The notes under the pieces are model-generated. The model saw nothing but the letters and a program-made list of their open reading frames with translations, was not told the DNA's origin and ran no database searches. Position numbers and translations under genes: made by a program. Shown here piece by piece: positions 1 to 8,902 of a DNA stretch of 64,000 nt. The DNA is from Dryocola clanedunensis subsp. sulfonylureivorans (GTDB taxonomy: Bacteria; Pseudomonadota; Gammaproteobacteria; Enterobacterales; Enterobacteriaceae). Position 1 is the first letter of the stretch; every line of letters begins with the position of its first letter. The stretch spans positions 44,127 through 108,126 of the forward strand of contig NZ_JAERMU010000016.1 in assembly GCF_016756775.1 (NCBI RefSeq), read 5' to 3'.

Positions 1-36
1 AAACGGCCCTGATGATTGCTCATGAGGGCCGTTTTG
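1..36 (-). terminator. Rho-independent terminator of fdhF
   Basis: An inverted repeat with arms around 1-15 and 20-35 (one mismatch, 4-nt loop) lies just after the fdhF stop and ends in a T-run on the minus strand. Confidence 0.8.
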
Positions 37-41
37 AGCGG

Positions 42-2189
42 TTAGCCCGCTGCGCTTTCGCGCAGGCTGGCCTTCAGCTTGCTGTACTCATCAATCACGT
101 ACTGCTCTGCTGCCCGCTGATCGGCAATCTTTTCTACACGCACGGCGCAGTACTTATACTCCGGCGTTTTGGTAATCGGGCTGAGGTTTTCCGTCACCAG
201 CTCGTTACAGGCACCGATCCACCACTGGTAGGTCATGTACACCGCGCCTTTATTAGGGCGTTCACTCACGTTTGCACGCGTAATGACTTTCCCTTTGCGC
301 GAATGCACCCAGATCAGCGCTTCATCCTCAATGCCCAGACGAGCGGCATCGTCGATATGAATCTGCGCATAGCCAGGCTCATCCGCCAGCGCTGCCAGCG
401 CGGCACAGTTACCGGTCATCGAACGGCAGGAGTAATGGCCCACTTCCCGCACCGTCGACAGCACCATTGGGTACTCTTCGGTGATGCGATCGACTGGCGG
501 CGCCCAGTCGCAGGTGAAGAACTGGCCCAGGCCGTTTTCGCGGTCGAACTTGCCGTCATAGAGGAAGGAAGTCCCCTGGTCCGACTCATCGGTATCGCGG
601 CATGGCCACTGGATATACCCCAGCTCGCCCATCTTCTCGTAGGTCGCACCAAAGAAGTCCGGGCAAAGGTTACGCAACTCGTCCCAGATTTCCTGGGTGT
701 TGTTGTAATGCATTTCGTAACCCATGCGGGTGGCGATTTCGCTGATGATCTGCCAGTCCGTTTTCAGGTCCCACTTTGGCTCCACCGCTTTAAAGAAGCG
801 CTGGAAACCGCGGTCGGCGGCGGTGTAAACACCTTCATGTTCACCCCAGGAGGTGGACGGCAAAATCACATCGGCGGCCGCCGCGGTTTTGGTCATGAAG
901 ATATCCTGCACGATGACCAGCTCCATATCGGCAAACGCCTGACGAACCGCTGAAAGTTCCGCATCCGTTTGCAGCGGATCTTCACCCATAATATAGGCCG
1001 CATGCACTTCGCCGTGCGCAACGCGGTGAGGGATCTCACTGATACGGTAACCCGTGTGCGCCGGTAATGACGGCACGCCCCAGGCTTTGGCGAACTTCTC
1101 GCGGCTCTTTTCGTCCTTCACGTACTGATAGCCCGGATAGGTATCCGGCAGCGCGCCCATATCGCAGGCACCCTGAACGTTGTTCTGGCCGCGCACCGGG
1201 TTAACGCCGACGTTGGCCTTGCCAAGGTTACCGGTCATCAGCGCAAGGCTGGTCAGCGAGCGCACGGTTTCCACGCCCTGATAGAACTGGGTAACACCCA
1301 TGCCCCACAGGATAGTCGCCGTTTTTGCATTCGCGTACATACGTGCCGCCGTGCGGATATCAGCAGCTTTCAGGCCGGTTATCTCCTCCACGGATTCAGG
1401 CGTATAGCCCTCTACAATTTTACGGTACTCATCGAAGCCTTCAGTACGCTCCGCCACGAAGGCCTTGTCGTACAGATTCTCTTCGATGATCACATGCCCA
1501 ATCGCGTTAAGCAGGGCGATGTTAGATCCATTTTTCAGCTGCAAATGGAGGTCGGCGATACGCGCGGTTTCAATTTTACGCGGATCGATAACCACAATTT
1601 GCGCCCCTTTCTGCTTCGCGCGAATGACGCGATTTGCCACGATAGGGTGTGAATCAGCCGGGTTATACCCGAAGACAAAGACTAAATCGGTATCCTCAAT
1701 CTCGACGATTGAGTTGCTCATAGCGCCGTTACCGACCGACTGGTGCAGACCTGCAACCGATGGGCCGTGTCAGACGCGTGCGCAGCAGTCAACGTTATTG
1801 GTACCAATAACGGCGCGCGCAAATTTTTGCATGATGTAGTTAGTCTCGTTGCCTGTACCACGGGATGAACCGGTGGTCATGATGGCATCCGGGCCATGTT
1901 TCGCTTTGATTTCGCTAAGGCGAGTGCTTACGTAGGTCAGCGCCTCATCCCAGCTTACGGATTCAAGCTTTCCACCTTTCTGGCGGCGGATCATTGGCGA
2001 TTTCAGGCGCGGGGTAAGGATTTTGGTATCGTTGATAAAATCCCAGCCGTAATAGCCTTTCAGGCACAGATCGCCCTGATTGGTCTTACCCTGCGCGCCT
2101 TCCGCCTTGACGATTTTGCCGTTATCGACCACGAGGTTGATTTTGCAACCTGAGGCGCAATAGGGGCAAACCGTGACGACTTTTTTCAT
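42..2189 (-). CDS. fdhF: Formate dehydrogenase H, selenocysteine-containing
   Basis: This is the formate-oxidising subunit of the formate hydrogenlyase complex; it carries a molybdopterin (bis-MGD) cofactor and one [4Fe-4S] cluster. The reading frame is split by one in-frame TGA (1770-1772) that follows CCARV and precedes HGPSVAG, the known Sec140 position of E. coli FdhF. Read through as selenocysteine, the gene gives 715 residues, the E. coli length. The N-terminal cluster motif VCPYCASGC is present. The ATG at 2189 gives the family start MKKVVTVCPY; the longer frame up to 2258 runs through the promoter. This is not a pseudogene: the codons after TGA match the E. coli SECIS. Divergent from a response regulator. 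Confidence 0.97.
1733..1772 (-). promoter_or_regulatory. SECIS element and Sec UGA codon of fdhF
   Basis: The TGA at 1770-1772 is followed by a hairpin whose apex contains GGTTGCAGGTCTGCACC. As I recall it, this matches the SelB-binding loop of the E. coli fdhF mRNA. It directs selenocysteine insertion by SelB and tRNA-Sec. Confidence 0.9.
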
Positions 2190-2253
2190 CGTGTTGCTCC
2201 AGTCAATGCTAAAGGGTGTGACATCTGAAGACTCGTCACATCTACCCGGGTAA

Positions 2254-2269
2254 TGCATGATCTATGCCA
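2254..2269 (-). promoter_or_regulatory. Sigma-54 (-24/-12) promoter of fdhF
   Basis: On the minus strand TGGCATAGATCATGCA contains GG and GC separated by exactly 10 nt, as in the sigma-54 consensus. It lies about 65 nt before the fdhF start, as expected for an FhlA/RpoN-dependent formate regulon gene. Confidence 0.85.
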
Positions 2270-2319
2270 TATCATTTTAAGGGGGGTATTGCTCCCCTTC
2301 GGCGGCGGTAGGATGACAA

Positions 2320-2362
2320 ACCATCTGACGAAAAGCCCAGCATCGTCAAAAATGACGTGACG
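2320..2362. promoter_or_regulatory. Probable FhlA upstream activating sequence
   Basis: CGTCA-aaaa-TGACG (2344-2357) is an inverted repeat, with further TGACG half sites on both sides. It lies about 80-100 nt upstream of the -24/-12 element, the usual place for the FhlA enhancer of fdhF. The assignment to FhlA is inferred from position and context. Confidence 0.5.
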
Positions 2363-2485
2363 AGCAGCCTGCCCTTTGTGACGCTGGTTGAATATTCAGC
2401 ACGCGTAGTTGCCATTTATGCGGCACTCCTTCAACAATCACCCACACTCTTACCATTACCCTCTCGTCCCCCCTCGGAGACAGCT

Positions 2486-3220
2486 ATGAAACCTGCGATA
2501 TTGGTGGTGGATGACGATCTGGCAATCTGTGAAGTGTTGCGGGATACGCTCAACGAGCACGTCTTTACCGTGACGGTATGCCATACCGGTAACGAAGCGC
2601 TGAAGATCATTGCAGAGCAGCCCACCCTGGCCCTGGTTCTGTTGGATATGATGCTGCCGGATATTAACGGCTTACAGGTCCTGCAGCAGATCCAGCGACA
2701 GCGTCCTGAACTGCCGGTTGTGATGTTGACCGGGCTGGGAAGTGAGTCTGATGTGGTGGTTGGCCTGGAGATGGGGGCGGATGATTATATCGCTAAGCCT
2801 TTCAATCCGCGTATTGTTGTTGCCCGCGTGAAAGCGGTACTACGGCGAACGGGAGCACTGGCGGTAGAGAGAGGCTCACAGACGGTCAGGGGACTTCAGT
2901 TTAACGGCTGGAGGCTGGATACCGACCGCTGTCAGCTTTTCGATCCCGGTTCATGTCAGGTAGATCTCACTCAGGGTGAATACGGTCTTTTGCTGGCGTT
3001 AATTCAACATGCCCGTAAGGTTTTATCTCGTGAAAAACTGCTTGAGTTGACCCACAGTGAAAGCATGGATATTTTCGACAGGACTATCGATGTTCTCATT
3101 ATGAGACTGCGCAGAAAGATAGAGCCAAATCCACACCAACCCACCTTAATACGGACTATTCGCGGCGTAGGTTATGTTTTTGCCGCAGATATTATCCATT
3201 CTGAGAATAGCGCTGCGTAA
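2486..3220 (+). CDS. OmpR/PhoB-family response regulator (orphan)
   Basis: A 244-residue two-domain response regulator. The receiver domain (about 1-120) has the acidic pair DDD near residue 10, the phospho-acceptor Asp54 in LLDMMLPD and Lys104 in IAKPFN. The C-terminal winged helix (about 145-235) ends in the typical RTIRGVGYVF. The ATG at 2486 follows GGAG and starts the family-typical MKPAILVVDDD; the frame open from 2357 is only an extension through the shared promoter region. There is no kinase next to it on the same strand. The nearest sensor kinase is the hybrid kinase at 8903-11476, so pairing is possible but unproven. The target is not evident; the receiver looks somewhat TorR-like. 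Confidence 0.9.
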   Translation: MKPAILVVDDDLAICEVLRDTLNEHVFTVTVCHTGNEALKIIAEQPTLALVLLDMMLPDINGLQVLQQIQRQRPELPVVMLTGLGSESDVVVGLEMGADDYIAKPFNPRIVVARVKAVLRRTGALAVERGSQTVRGLQFNGWRLDTDRCQLFDPGSCQVDLTQGEYGLLLALIQHARKVLSREKLLELTHSESMDIFDRTIDVLIMRLRRKIEPNPHQPTLIRTIRGVGYVFAADIIHSENSAA

Positions 3221-3295
3221 TATAATAAATGGGTGCTTAAAACTTCTCCCTTTCTCCAGTGCAAGTTGGGCGGGGTGAACCCCGCCCGTTAAGCG

Positions 3296-3451
3296 CTAGC
3301 TCGCGAATGAGCAGGCCAGCTTAGCCACCACCTCCTGATTGTCGCTCCTTATCTTCACCTCACATAAATTGCGGCGCGTTAATAAGGTTATGACTATTAT
3401 TGTTACGCAAACAATTAACAGACACAGGACAACAGATTTTGTTGGCTTCAT
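3296..3451 (-). CDS. Hok/Gef-family type I toxin, copy 1
   Basis: A 51-residue membrane peptide beginning MKPTKSVVLCLL, with one hydrophobic span (about residues 6-25), then TRRNLCEV, the conserved core of Hok/Gef toxins (T-R-x-x-L-C-E), and a short periplasmic tail ending CSFAS. Hok peptides depolarise the inner membrane when translated, and translation is normally blocked by antisense Sok RNA. The gene is preceded by GGAGAAG and has a long leader typical of hok mRNA. A GC-rich hairpin (3268-3290) follows the stop. A second nearly identical gene lies at 3859-4014. Which named Hok it is closest to was not decided. Confidence 0.9.
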   Translation of the reverse strand: MKPTKSVVLCLLIVCVTIIVITLLTRRNLCEVKIRSDNQEVVAKLACSFAS

Positions 3452-3489
3452 GCCTCTTCTCCTTGCCTTGCGGCGAATAAGAGGCTAAT

Positions 3490-3556
3490 CTCAACTTGCT
3501 TAGGAGTTGAGGGATAGCCTCGGGTTAACGTTAAAGTTGCCCGGGGCTTTCTTTTT
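3490..3556 (+). ncRNA. Predicted Sok-like antisense RNA, copy 1
   Basis: Opposite the hok leader, the plus strand has a hairpin CTCAACT/AGTTGAG (3490-3511), then a CGGG...CCCG stem-loop (3521-3545) followed by a T-rich run (3548-3556), like a Sok antisense RNA with its terminator. The ends are approximate and no promoter was proven. Confidence 0.5.
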
Positions 3557-3858
3557 CCTGAGCTTCAGGAATATCCCTCACTATGCTCAGGACAGAAAGC
3601 CCTAAGCACCCGCGATGTAGTTTACCGACTATTTAAACATTTGGAATGGGAAACCTGATGTAATTATCCATGGATAGATTTCATTGTTTTCTGAACATAC
3701 TTCGCATAATTTTCAGAACCAATTAACTTAATGAATATGTTATCGGGAAATATTGGCTGAGGTGTTATTACTCGATCGCGTAGCTGTCAATAATGGGTGC
3801 TTAAGACTTCTCCCTTATCCGTCACGAGTTGGGCGGGGCGAACCCCGCCTGTTGAGCG

Positions 3859-4014
3859 CTAGCCCGAGAATGAGCAGGCCAGCTTAGCCACCACCTCCTG
3901 ATTGTCGCTCCTTATTTTCACTTCACATAAATTGCGGCGCGTTAATAAGGTTATGACTATTATTGTTACGCAAACAATTAACAGATACAGGACAACAGAT
4001 TTTGTTGGCTTCAT
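3859..4014 (-). CDS. Hok/Gef-family type I toxin, copy 2
   Basis: A 51-residue peptide almost identical to copy 1: same start MKPTKSVVLC, same single membrane span and the same TRRNLCEV core. The C-terminal end reads CSFSG instead of CSFAS. The same purine-rich ribosome-binding site precedes the ATG. Both copies have intact frames, so both toxins could be functional. Cross-control by either antisense RNA is plausible because the target regions are nearly the same. Confidence 0.9.
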   Translation of the reverse strand: MKPTKSVVLYLLIVCVTIIVITLLTRRNLCEVKIRSDNQEVVAKLACSFSG

Positions 4015-4052
4015 GCCTCTTCTCCTTGCCTTGCGGCGAATAAGAGGCTAAT

Positions 4053-4118
4053 CTCAACTTGTGTGGAGTTGAGGGATAGCCTCGGGTTAACGTTAAAGTT
4101 GCCCGGGGCTTTCTTTTA
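4053..4118 (+). ncRNA. Predicted Sok-like antisense RNA, copy 2
   Basis: Same arrangement as copy 1: CTCAACT/AGTTGAG hairpin (4053-4073), CGGG...CCCG stem-loop (about 4083-4107) and a T-rich tail. The loop of the first hairpin differs in sequence and length from copy 1 while both arms are unchanged. Confidence 0.5.
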
Positions 4119-4227
4119 CCTGAGTTTCAGGAATATCCCTCATTATGCTCAGGACAGAAAGCCCTAAGCACCCGCGATGTAGTTTACCGACTATTTAAAT
4201 ATTTGGAATGGATAACCTGATGTAATT

Positions 4228-4346
4228 TAGTGCCAGCGATTACATATTTCTGGAATCTGTTTCGCATCTTAGCTATTACTTAAAAAAGTAATAATGATTG
4301 TGTTTAATCTATAAAGCTCCCAAATTCCGCAGTGATGCCTGGATAA
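4228..4346. other. AT-rich spacer with a 20-bp inverted repeat
   Basis: TATTACTT-AAAA-AAGTAATA (4274-4293) is a perfect inverted repeat between the D-lyxose isomerase stop and the second hok unit. It may be a weak terminator or an operator; no gene is seen. Confidence 0.4.
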
Positions 4347-5030
4347 TTAAAAGTACTGACGATACTCATTGCACAACAGGAGCCGCGCAGGCTCGTCTTC
4401 GATAACGGCATTAAAGCGTTCCAGCGGCTTCAGGAAACGGTTATCGCGATCGTCGTCATTGATTGTCGACACCTCGCCGACCAGCACGTCGCCGTAGCCA
4501 GATTCCCCCCAGAAACTGTGATAGACGCCGGGTACAAGGCAGATGCTTTCCCCTGGTGAAAGGCGCACCTGGCTTCCCGCCGCGACGGTCTGGCGGCAGC
4601 CGTCGATAACTACCGTGACGTCACTCTCTTCCGGTTGTTCAAACTGGTCTGCATTCCACAGTTCGACAATCAGATTGCCGCCGCCGCGATTGATAATGTC
4701 CTCGCGTTTACGCCAGTGGAAATGCATCGGGGTAAGCTGCCCTTCACGGACGTGCATGATCTTCTCGGCGTAACATTTCGGGTAGGGCGCACCCTCCGGC
4801 GAGCCGTTACGCAAGGTGAACAGCGTCAGCCCCTGCGCCAGAAAATCGTGGCCGCCAAAGGCCGTCACGTCCCAGCCGAGCTTGAGATCAAACACTTCCT
4901 GCCAGAGTTCTTTATCCAGCTGCCTCCATTTCGTCAGGTCGTATGCGGCGAAGGGAGGCAAATGCACGTCGTGCTGTATAAAAAATTCACGAGTCCGGGA
5001 CAGGATCTGATTCACTTCGGAACGTTTCAT
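4347..5030 (-). CDS. D-lyxose isomerase
   Basis: A cupin-fold sugar isomerase interconverting D-lyxose and D-xylulose, often also D-mannose and D-fructose. The 227-residue protein starting MKRSEVNQILSRTREFF matches the length and start of the E. coli O157 enzyme as I recall it. The metal-site region reads MHFHWRKREDIINRGGGNL (about residues 105-125), with further cupin ligands in VPGVYHSFWGE. The upstream ATG at 5048 would add six residues; its Shine-Dalgarno is too close, while GGGGA is better placed for 5030. It lies downstream of the sugar ABC transporter on the same strand, separated by a REP-like element, which suggests the transported sugar is D-lyxose or a relative. Confidence 0.85.
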   Translation of the reverse strand: MKRSEVNQILSRTREFFIQHDVHLPPFAAYDLTKWRQLDKELWQEVFDLKLGWDVTAFGGHDFLAQGLTLFTLRNGSPEGAPYPKCYAEKIMHVREGQLTPMHFHWRKREDIINRGGGNLIVELWNADQFEQPEESDVTVVIDGCRQTVAAGSQVRLSPGESICLVPGVYHSFWGESGYGDVLVGEVSTINDDDRDNRFLKPLERFNAVIEDEPARLLLCNEYRQYF

Positions 5031-5051
5031 TAGGCTGTATTTCCCCATCCT

Positions 5052-5140
5052 GTTGTCTGATGGTGCTGCGCTTATCAGACCTACAAATGAATACGTTGGA
5101 GGTCGGATGAAGCTTTTACGCCGTCATCCGACAGGCAGTA
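5052..5140. repeat. REP/BIME-type repeat pair
   Basis: Two imperfect palindromes, the second with TCGGATGA...TCATCCGA arms, lie between the isomerase gene and the binding-protein gene. They resemble enterobacterial REP sequences. Confidence 0.6.
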
Positions 5141-5144
5141 AGCG

Positions 5145-6077
5145 TTACTTCACCGTCCAGCCCTTATAGGTGCCAATATTGTTTTTATCAATCATCGTCA
5201 CCGGGATCAGCACGGGTTCTTTAGGCGCAGGTTTGCCCTGAAGTATGTCGTAACCGATCTCCACGGCTTTTGCCGCCATGACCTGCGGATCCTGGGCTGG
5301 CGTCGCCACGAACAGCGTATTGCCGCCGCGCTTCAGCGCTTCTTCCGCATCCGGGCTGCCGTCCACGCCCACGATAAAGAACTCGTTACGCTGAGCCTGT
5401 TTCGCCGCCAGATCGGCACCGATCGCTGTCGGATCGTTAATGGCAAACACGCCGTCGATCTTCGGATTCGCCGCCAGCAGCGAGGTCATCACCTCCAGGC
5501 CACCCTCACGGCTGCCCTTGGCGTTCTGATTAGAGGAAAGGATCTTGATGTCCGGGTGCTTTTTAAATTCGGTCACGCAGCCTTCGACACGGTTCTGCAC
5601 GGCGGAGACCGGCGGCCCGTTGATGATCACCACGTTGCCTTTCTCTTTTAAGCGATCCGCAATGTACTTACAGGCCATTTCGCCCGCCTGGGTGTTGTTC
5701 GAGGTGATCGTCGCATCCGCCCCTTCCGCTGCGACGTCAACGGCAACCACGACGATCCCTGCATCTTTCGCACGTTTCACCGCCGGGCCGATCCCTTTCG
5801 AATCCGCCGCGTTCAGGATGATCATGTCTACCTTCGCGGCAATAAAGTTATCGATCTGTGAAACCTGCTGGCCCAGATCGTACCCGCTGGAGACAAGCGT
5901 AACCTTCACGTTATCCCCCGCCAGCTTGCGTGCCTCAAGCTCGGCACCCTTGGTTATCTGTACGAAGAACGGGTTGGCGAGATCGCCCACCGTCACCCCG
6001 ATGGATTTCAGCTCTTTTGCCTGAACAAAAGGCGCTGCGGCAATCATGAGAGCCGTGGCTATTAGCTTTAAACGCAT
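5145..6077 (-). CDS. Sugar ABC transporter, periplasmic binding protein (RbsB-like)
   Basis: A periplasmic-binding protein of the ribose/galactose (Peripla_BP_4) type that delivers a sugar to the adjacent permease and ATPase. The ATG at 6077 follows GAGGAAAA and gives a clear signal peptide (MRLKLIATALMIAAAPFVQA); the frame extends to 6119 without a better start. The mature protein has the family pattern: KSIGVTVGDLANPFF at the start, DMIILNAADSKGI, and the hinge-side IVGVDGSPDAEEAL near the C-terminus. Last transport gene of the operon (ATPase, permease, binding protein). A REP element lies just upstream. The substrate is not determined; D-lyxose is a guess from the isomerase next door. Confidence 0.88.
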   Translation of the reverse strand: MRLKLIATALMIAAAPFVQAKELKSIGVTVGDLANPFFVQITKGAELEARKLAGDNVKVTLVSSGYDLGQQVSQIDNFIAAKVDMIILNAADSKGIGPAVKRAKDAGIVVVAVDVAAEGADATITSNNTQAGEMACKYIADRLKEKGNVVIINGPPVSAVQNRVEGCVTEFKKHPDIKILSSNQNAKGSREGGLEVMTSLLAANPKIDGVFAINDPTAIGADLAAKQAQRNEFFIVGVDGSPDAEEALKRGGNTLFVATPAQDPQVMAAKAVEIGYDILQGKPAPKEPVLIPVTMIDKNNIGTYKGWTVK

Positions 6078-6091
6078 GGTCTTTTCCTCAT

Positions 6092-6124
6092 TGGTAGGGT
6101 GGATAAGCGATAGCGTCATCCACC
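6092..6124. repeat. REP-like element between permease and binding-protein genes
   Basis: GGTGGATAAGCGA...TCATCCACC forms an imperfect hairpin just before the binding-protein ribosome-binding site. Such elements often set different expression levels inside an operon. Confidence 0.6.
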
Positions 6125-6174
6125 GTTTGCGCCCGTTTTGTCGGCTGAACCCGACCTGTGAAAGAGCGATGTTG

Positions 6175-7170
6175 TTATGAACTTTGATGGTGACGGGTGC
6201 GGTATTTGTCGATCAGCACCGCGATGATGATCACCGCCCCTTTGATCACCAGCTGCCAGAAATAGGAGACGCCCATCAGCGTCATACCGTTGTTGAGCGT
6301 GGCGATAATCAGCGCCCCCACCAGGGTGCCGGTAATGGTGCCAATCCCGCCCACAAAGCTGGTGCCGCCAAGGATCACCGCCGCAATGGCGTCCAGCTCG
6401 TAGCCCATGCCAAGGTTGCCGTTGGCGCTGTACAGTCGGGAAGCGCTCATCACGCCGCCAAGCCCGGAAAGCAGCCCGCTCATGCCGTAGACGAACAGCA
6501 GCACCAGCCAGACCTTAATCCCCGTCAGGCGTGCGGCCTGCATGTTGCCGCCCACCGCGTAGATATGCACCCCGAGCGTGGTACGACGCAGGATGAACCA
6601 GCACACCACGATCACTGCCAGAGCAATTACGACCAGCCAGGGAATGGGGCCAAGGTACGAGTTGCCTATCCATTCGAAGTTAATATTTGAGTTGATGACC
6701 GTGGTGCCGTCCGCCAGCAGGTAAGCCGCGCCGCGCAGGGCGGTATAGGTGCCGAGCGTGACGATAAACGGCGGCAGTCCCGCCCAGGCGACCAGCATGC
6801 CGTTAAACAGCCCAAGCCCGGTGCCCATCATCAGCGCGGCGGGGATCGACAGCGACTCCCAGCCCGGCATCAGCGACACCACCATCGCCGTCACCGCCGT
6901 GGTGCCCAGAATCGAACCCACGGACAGGTCAATCCCTCCGGTCAGAATGATGAAGGTCATCCCGGCGGCGAGAACGATATTGATCGACGACTGACGGGCG
7001 ATGTTCAGCAGGTTAGATTCGGTAAAGAAGTTCGGGGTAATAAAGCCAAAAACGGCGACGATCAGGATCAGGATGGGCAATATCCCCACCGTTTGCATCA
7101 AATCGCCAAACAGGGCCTTTTTCAGCGAGGCTGATTTAGCGACCTGCTGGGGGGTGACAGGATTAGTCAT
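6175..7170 (-). CDS. Sugar ABC transporter permease (RbsC-like)
   Basis: An inner-membrane permease of the BPD_transp_2 family. The protein is about 331 residues with about eight to ten hydrophobic segments, and the conserved loops [15 protein letters not shown] (about 75) and [20 protein letters not shown] (about 270), the hallmark of ribose/xylose-type permeases. The ATG at 7170 (MTNPVTPQQ) overlaps the end of the ATPase gene by 8 bp, indicating translational coupling; the in-frame extension to 7194 lies inside that gene. It works with the neighbouring ATPase and binding protein. Confidence 0.88.
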   Translation of the reverse strand: MTNPVTPQQVAKSASLKKALFGDLMQTVGILPILILIVAVFGFITPNFFTESNLLNIARQSSINIVLAAGMTFIILTGGIDLSVGSILGTTAVTAMVVSLMPGWESLSIPAALMMGTGLGLFNGMLVAWAGLPPFIVTLGTYTALRGAAYLLADGTTVINSNINFEWIGNSYLGPIPWLVVIALAVIVVCWFILRRTTLGVHIYAVGGNMQAARLTGIKVWLVLLFVYGMSGLLSGLGGVMSASRLYSANGNLGMGYELDAIAAVILGGTSFVGGIGTITGTLVGALIIATLNNGMTLMGVSYFWQLVIKGAVIIIAVLIDKYRTRHHQSS

Positions 7171-8686
7171 GATGAACCACCTTTTTATGGGCATCTTCCA
7201 CGCCGGTTGCCAGCGTCATAATGTTCTCTTGCGTGATGTCTTTACCGTGTAGCTCCCCCGCAATGCTGCCTTCCCGCATCACGTAAACGCGATCGCTCAT
7301 GCCGACGACTTCCGGCAGCTCGCTTGAGATCATCAGGATCGCCACGCCCTGGCGGGCCATCTGGCTCATGATCCGGTAGATCTCACTTTTCGCCCCAACG
7401 TCAACGCCACGGGTTGGCTCGTCGAGGATCAAAATTCGCGGGCCGATCGCCACCCAGCGGGAGATCAGCAGCTTCTGCTGGTTGCCGCCGGACAGGCCCC
7501 CGGCGCGCACCTGCGCATGCGGCACGCGGATCTTCAGCAGGCTGATGGCATCGTCAGAAATCGTCCGGGCCTTCTTGCGATCCAGCCAGCCGTAGCGGGC
7601 GTCGCGTTCGAGCGTGGCCATGGTGATGTTGTCCTGCGCCGCCAGCTCCAGAAACAGGCCCTGTTCTTTGCGGTTCTCGGTCAGAAAGCCAATACCGTGG
7701 CGAATAGCTTCGCGAGGGGAGCGGATAGTGACGGGATTTCCGTCGATTTCAATCGTGCCGCCCGTGGATTTACGGACGCCAAAAATCAGCTGTGCCAGCT
7801 CGGAGCGTCCGGCTCCGACCAGCCCCGCGAGGCCGACGATTTCCCCGGAGCGTACCTGTAAGCTCACCGGCTGGACTTTGCCGCCGTCCGTCAGGTGGTG
7901 GACATTCAGGCGCGGGTTACCTAACGGGATATCTCGTTCTTTGTTGAACAGATCGCTCAGCGGACGGCCTACCATCATGCGCACCAGCTCGCTGGCGTTG
8001 AGATTTTCCCGCGTCAGGCTGCCGACGTACTGCCCGTCGCGCAGCACGCTGACCCGGTCCGATAATTCATACACTTCCGCCATGCGGTGGCTGATATAGA
8101 TAATCGCCATCCCCTCATCGCGCAGCCGCATAATCAGCTCAAACAGGCGGTGGGTTTCTCTTGATGAGAGCGCTGCGGTTGGCTCGTCCATGACTAAAAT
8201 GCGGCTGTTGCGGTGTAGCGCACGAGCAATCTCTACCTGCTGCTGCTCGGCGATGGTCAGCTTCATCACTAAATCGCTGGCCTTGAACTGCGCGCCGAGG
8301 CGGTCTATCACCGTCTGGGCCTGCATCACCATCTCTTTACGCTGAACCAGGCCGCCGCGTGACAGCTCGCTGCCGAGGAAAATGTTCTCCGCAACGGTGA
8401 GGTTAGGGGCCAGCTGCATTTCCTGATAGATAAGCGTGATGCCTGCGCTGAGCGCGTCTTTCGGCCCCTTAATGCTGTAGGGCTGCCCTTCAATAAGGAT
8501 TTCGCCGCTGGTGGCGGTGTAGGCCCCGGCGAGGATCTTCATCAGCGTGCTTTTGCCCGCGCCGTTTTCGCCCATCAACGAGTGAATTTCGCCGGGGAAC
8601 ACCGTCAGGTCGACGCCTTTCAGCGCATAGAACTTGCCAAAAGATTTGGCAATATTGCGCATTTCCAGAATGGGAACGCTACTCAT
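7163..8686 (-). CDS. Sugar ABC transporter ATP-binding protein (RbsA/XylG-like)
   Basis: A 507-residue protein with two ABC domains in tandem, as in RbsA, XylG and AraG. Domain 1 has Walker [10 protein letters not shown] and [15 protein letters not shown] plus [12 protein letters not shown]. Domain 2 lacks a canonical Walker A ([10 protein letters not shown]) but has [15 protein letters not shown] and [14 protein letters not shown], as in the family. The ATG at 8686 (MSSVPILEM) is the family start; the frame extends to 8734 into the intergenic region. First gene of the operon, divergent from the hybrid kinase at 8903, so one region probably carries both promoters. Confidence 0.9.
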   Translation of the reverse strand: MSSVPILEMRNIAKSFGKFYALKGVDLTVFPGEIHSLMGENGAGKSTLMKILAGAYTATSGEILIEGQPYSIKGPKDALSAGITLIYQEMQLAPNLTVAENIFLGSELSRGGLVQRKEMVMQAQTVIDRLGAQFKASDLVMKLTIAEQQQVEIARALHRNSRILVMDEPTAALSSRETHRLFELIMRLRDEGMAIIYISHRMAEVYELSDRVSVLRDGQYVGSLTRENLNASELVRMMVGRPLSDLFNKERDIPLGNPRLNVHHLTDGGKVQPVSLQVRSGEIVGLAGLVGAGRSELAQLIFGVRKSTGGTIEIDGNPVTIRSPREAIRHGIGFLTENRKEQGLFLELAAQDNITMATLERDARYGWLDRKKARTISDDAISLLKIRVPHAQVRAGGLSGGNQQKLLISRWVAIGPRILILDEPTRGVDVGAKSEIYRIMSQMARQGVAILMISSELPEVVGMSDRVYVMREGSIAGELHGKDITQENIMTLATGVEDAHKKVVHHD

Positions 8687-8902
8687 GGCGCGGCTCCTGC
8701 GGATAAGGTTTCGATTGCTGCCAGTCAACCACACGCGGGTAAATGCAAAATGTCAGAAGCCGTTCATATTTGTCATAGTTGTGAATAGTTAACCGAGATC
8801 ACATTACCGGCTGGGAATGATTCGATAACAGTCGTCATGGGCTAAACCTGTAAAGTGGATAAGCGCTGCGCCATCCACCGTTGAAAACAGACCGGAGCCT
8901 GC
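8687..8902. promoter_or_regulatory. Divergent promoter region, sugar ABC operon / hybrid kinase
   Basis: An AT-richer stretch with GATCACATT near 8797-8805 that could be half of a CRP site, but no well-spaced partner half was found. A REP-like hairpin (GTGGATAAGCGCTGCGCCATCCAC, about 8856-8879) sits just before the kinase gene. No further gene is seen. Confidence 0.35.

Larger units (their letters stand above)
3228..3665. repeat. Tandem hok/sok unit, copy 1
   Basis: A segment of about 437 bp that recurs at 3792-4227 with only scattered differences. It holds a hok-type toxin gene, its leader and an antisense RNA region. GGGTGCTTA (3231-3239) and TAAGCACCC (3603-3611) lie at opposite ends, so on the minus-strand transcript the 3' end can pair with the 5' end, the fold-back inhibition layout of hok mRNAs. 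Confidence 0.85.
3792..4227. repeat. Tandem hok/sok unit, copy 2
   Basis: Second copy of the unit at 3228-3665, offset by about 563 bp. The fold-back pair recurs as GGGTGCTTA (3795-3803) and TAAGCACCC (4165-4173). Upstream and downstream flanks differ, so the duplication ends near these points. Between the copies (3666-3791) is AT-rich sequence with no gene seen. Confidence 0.85.

Noticed and set aside
42..2189. fdhF looks like two broken ORFs separated by a stop
   Set aside because: The TGA is the known selenocysteine codon, followed by the SECIS sequence; the joined protein has the full family length.
8780..8810. Possible CRP site between the sugar ABC operon and the hybrid kinase
   Set aside because: TGTGA and TCACA occur, but with the wrong spacing; only a half site is supported.
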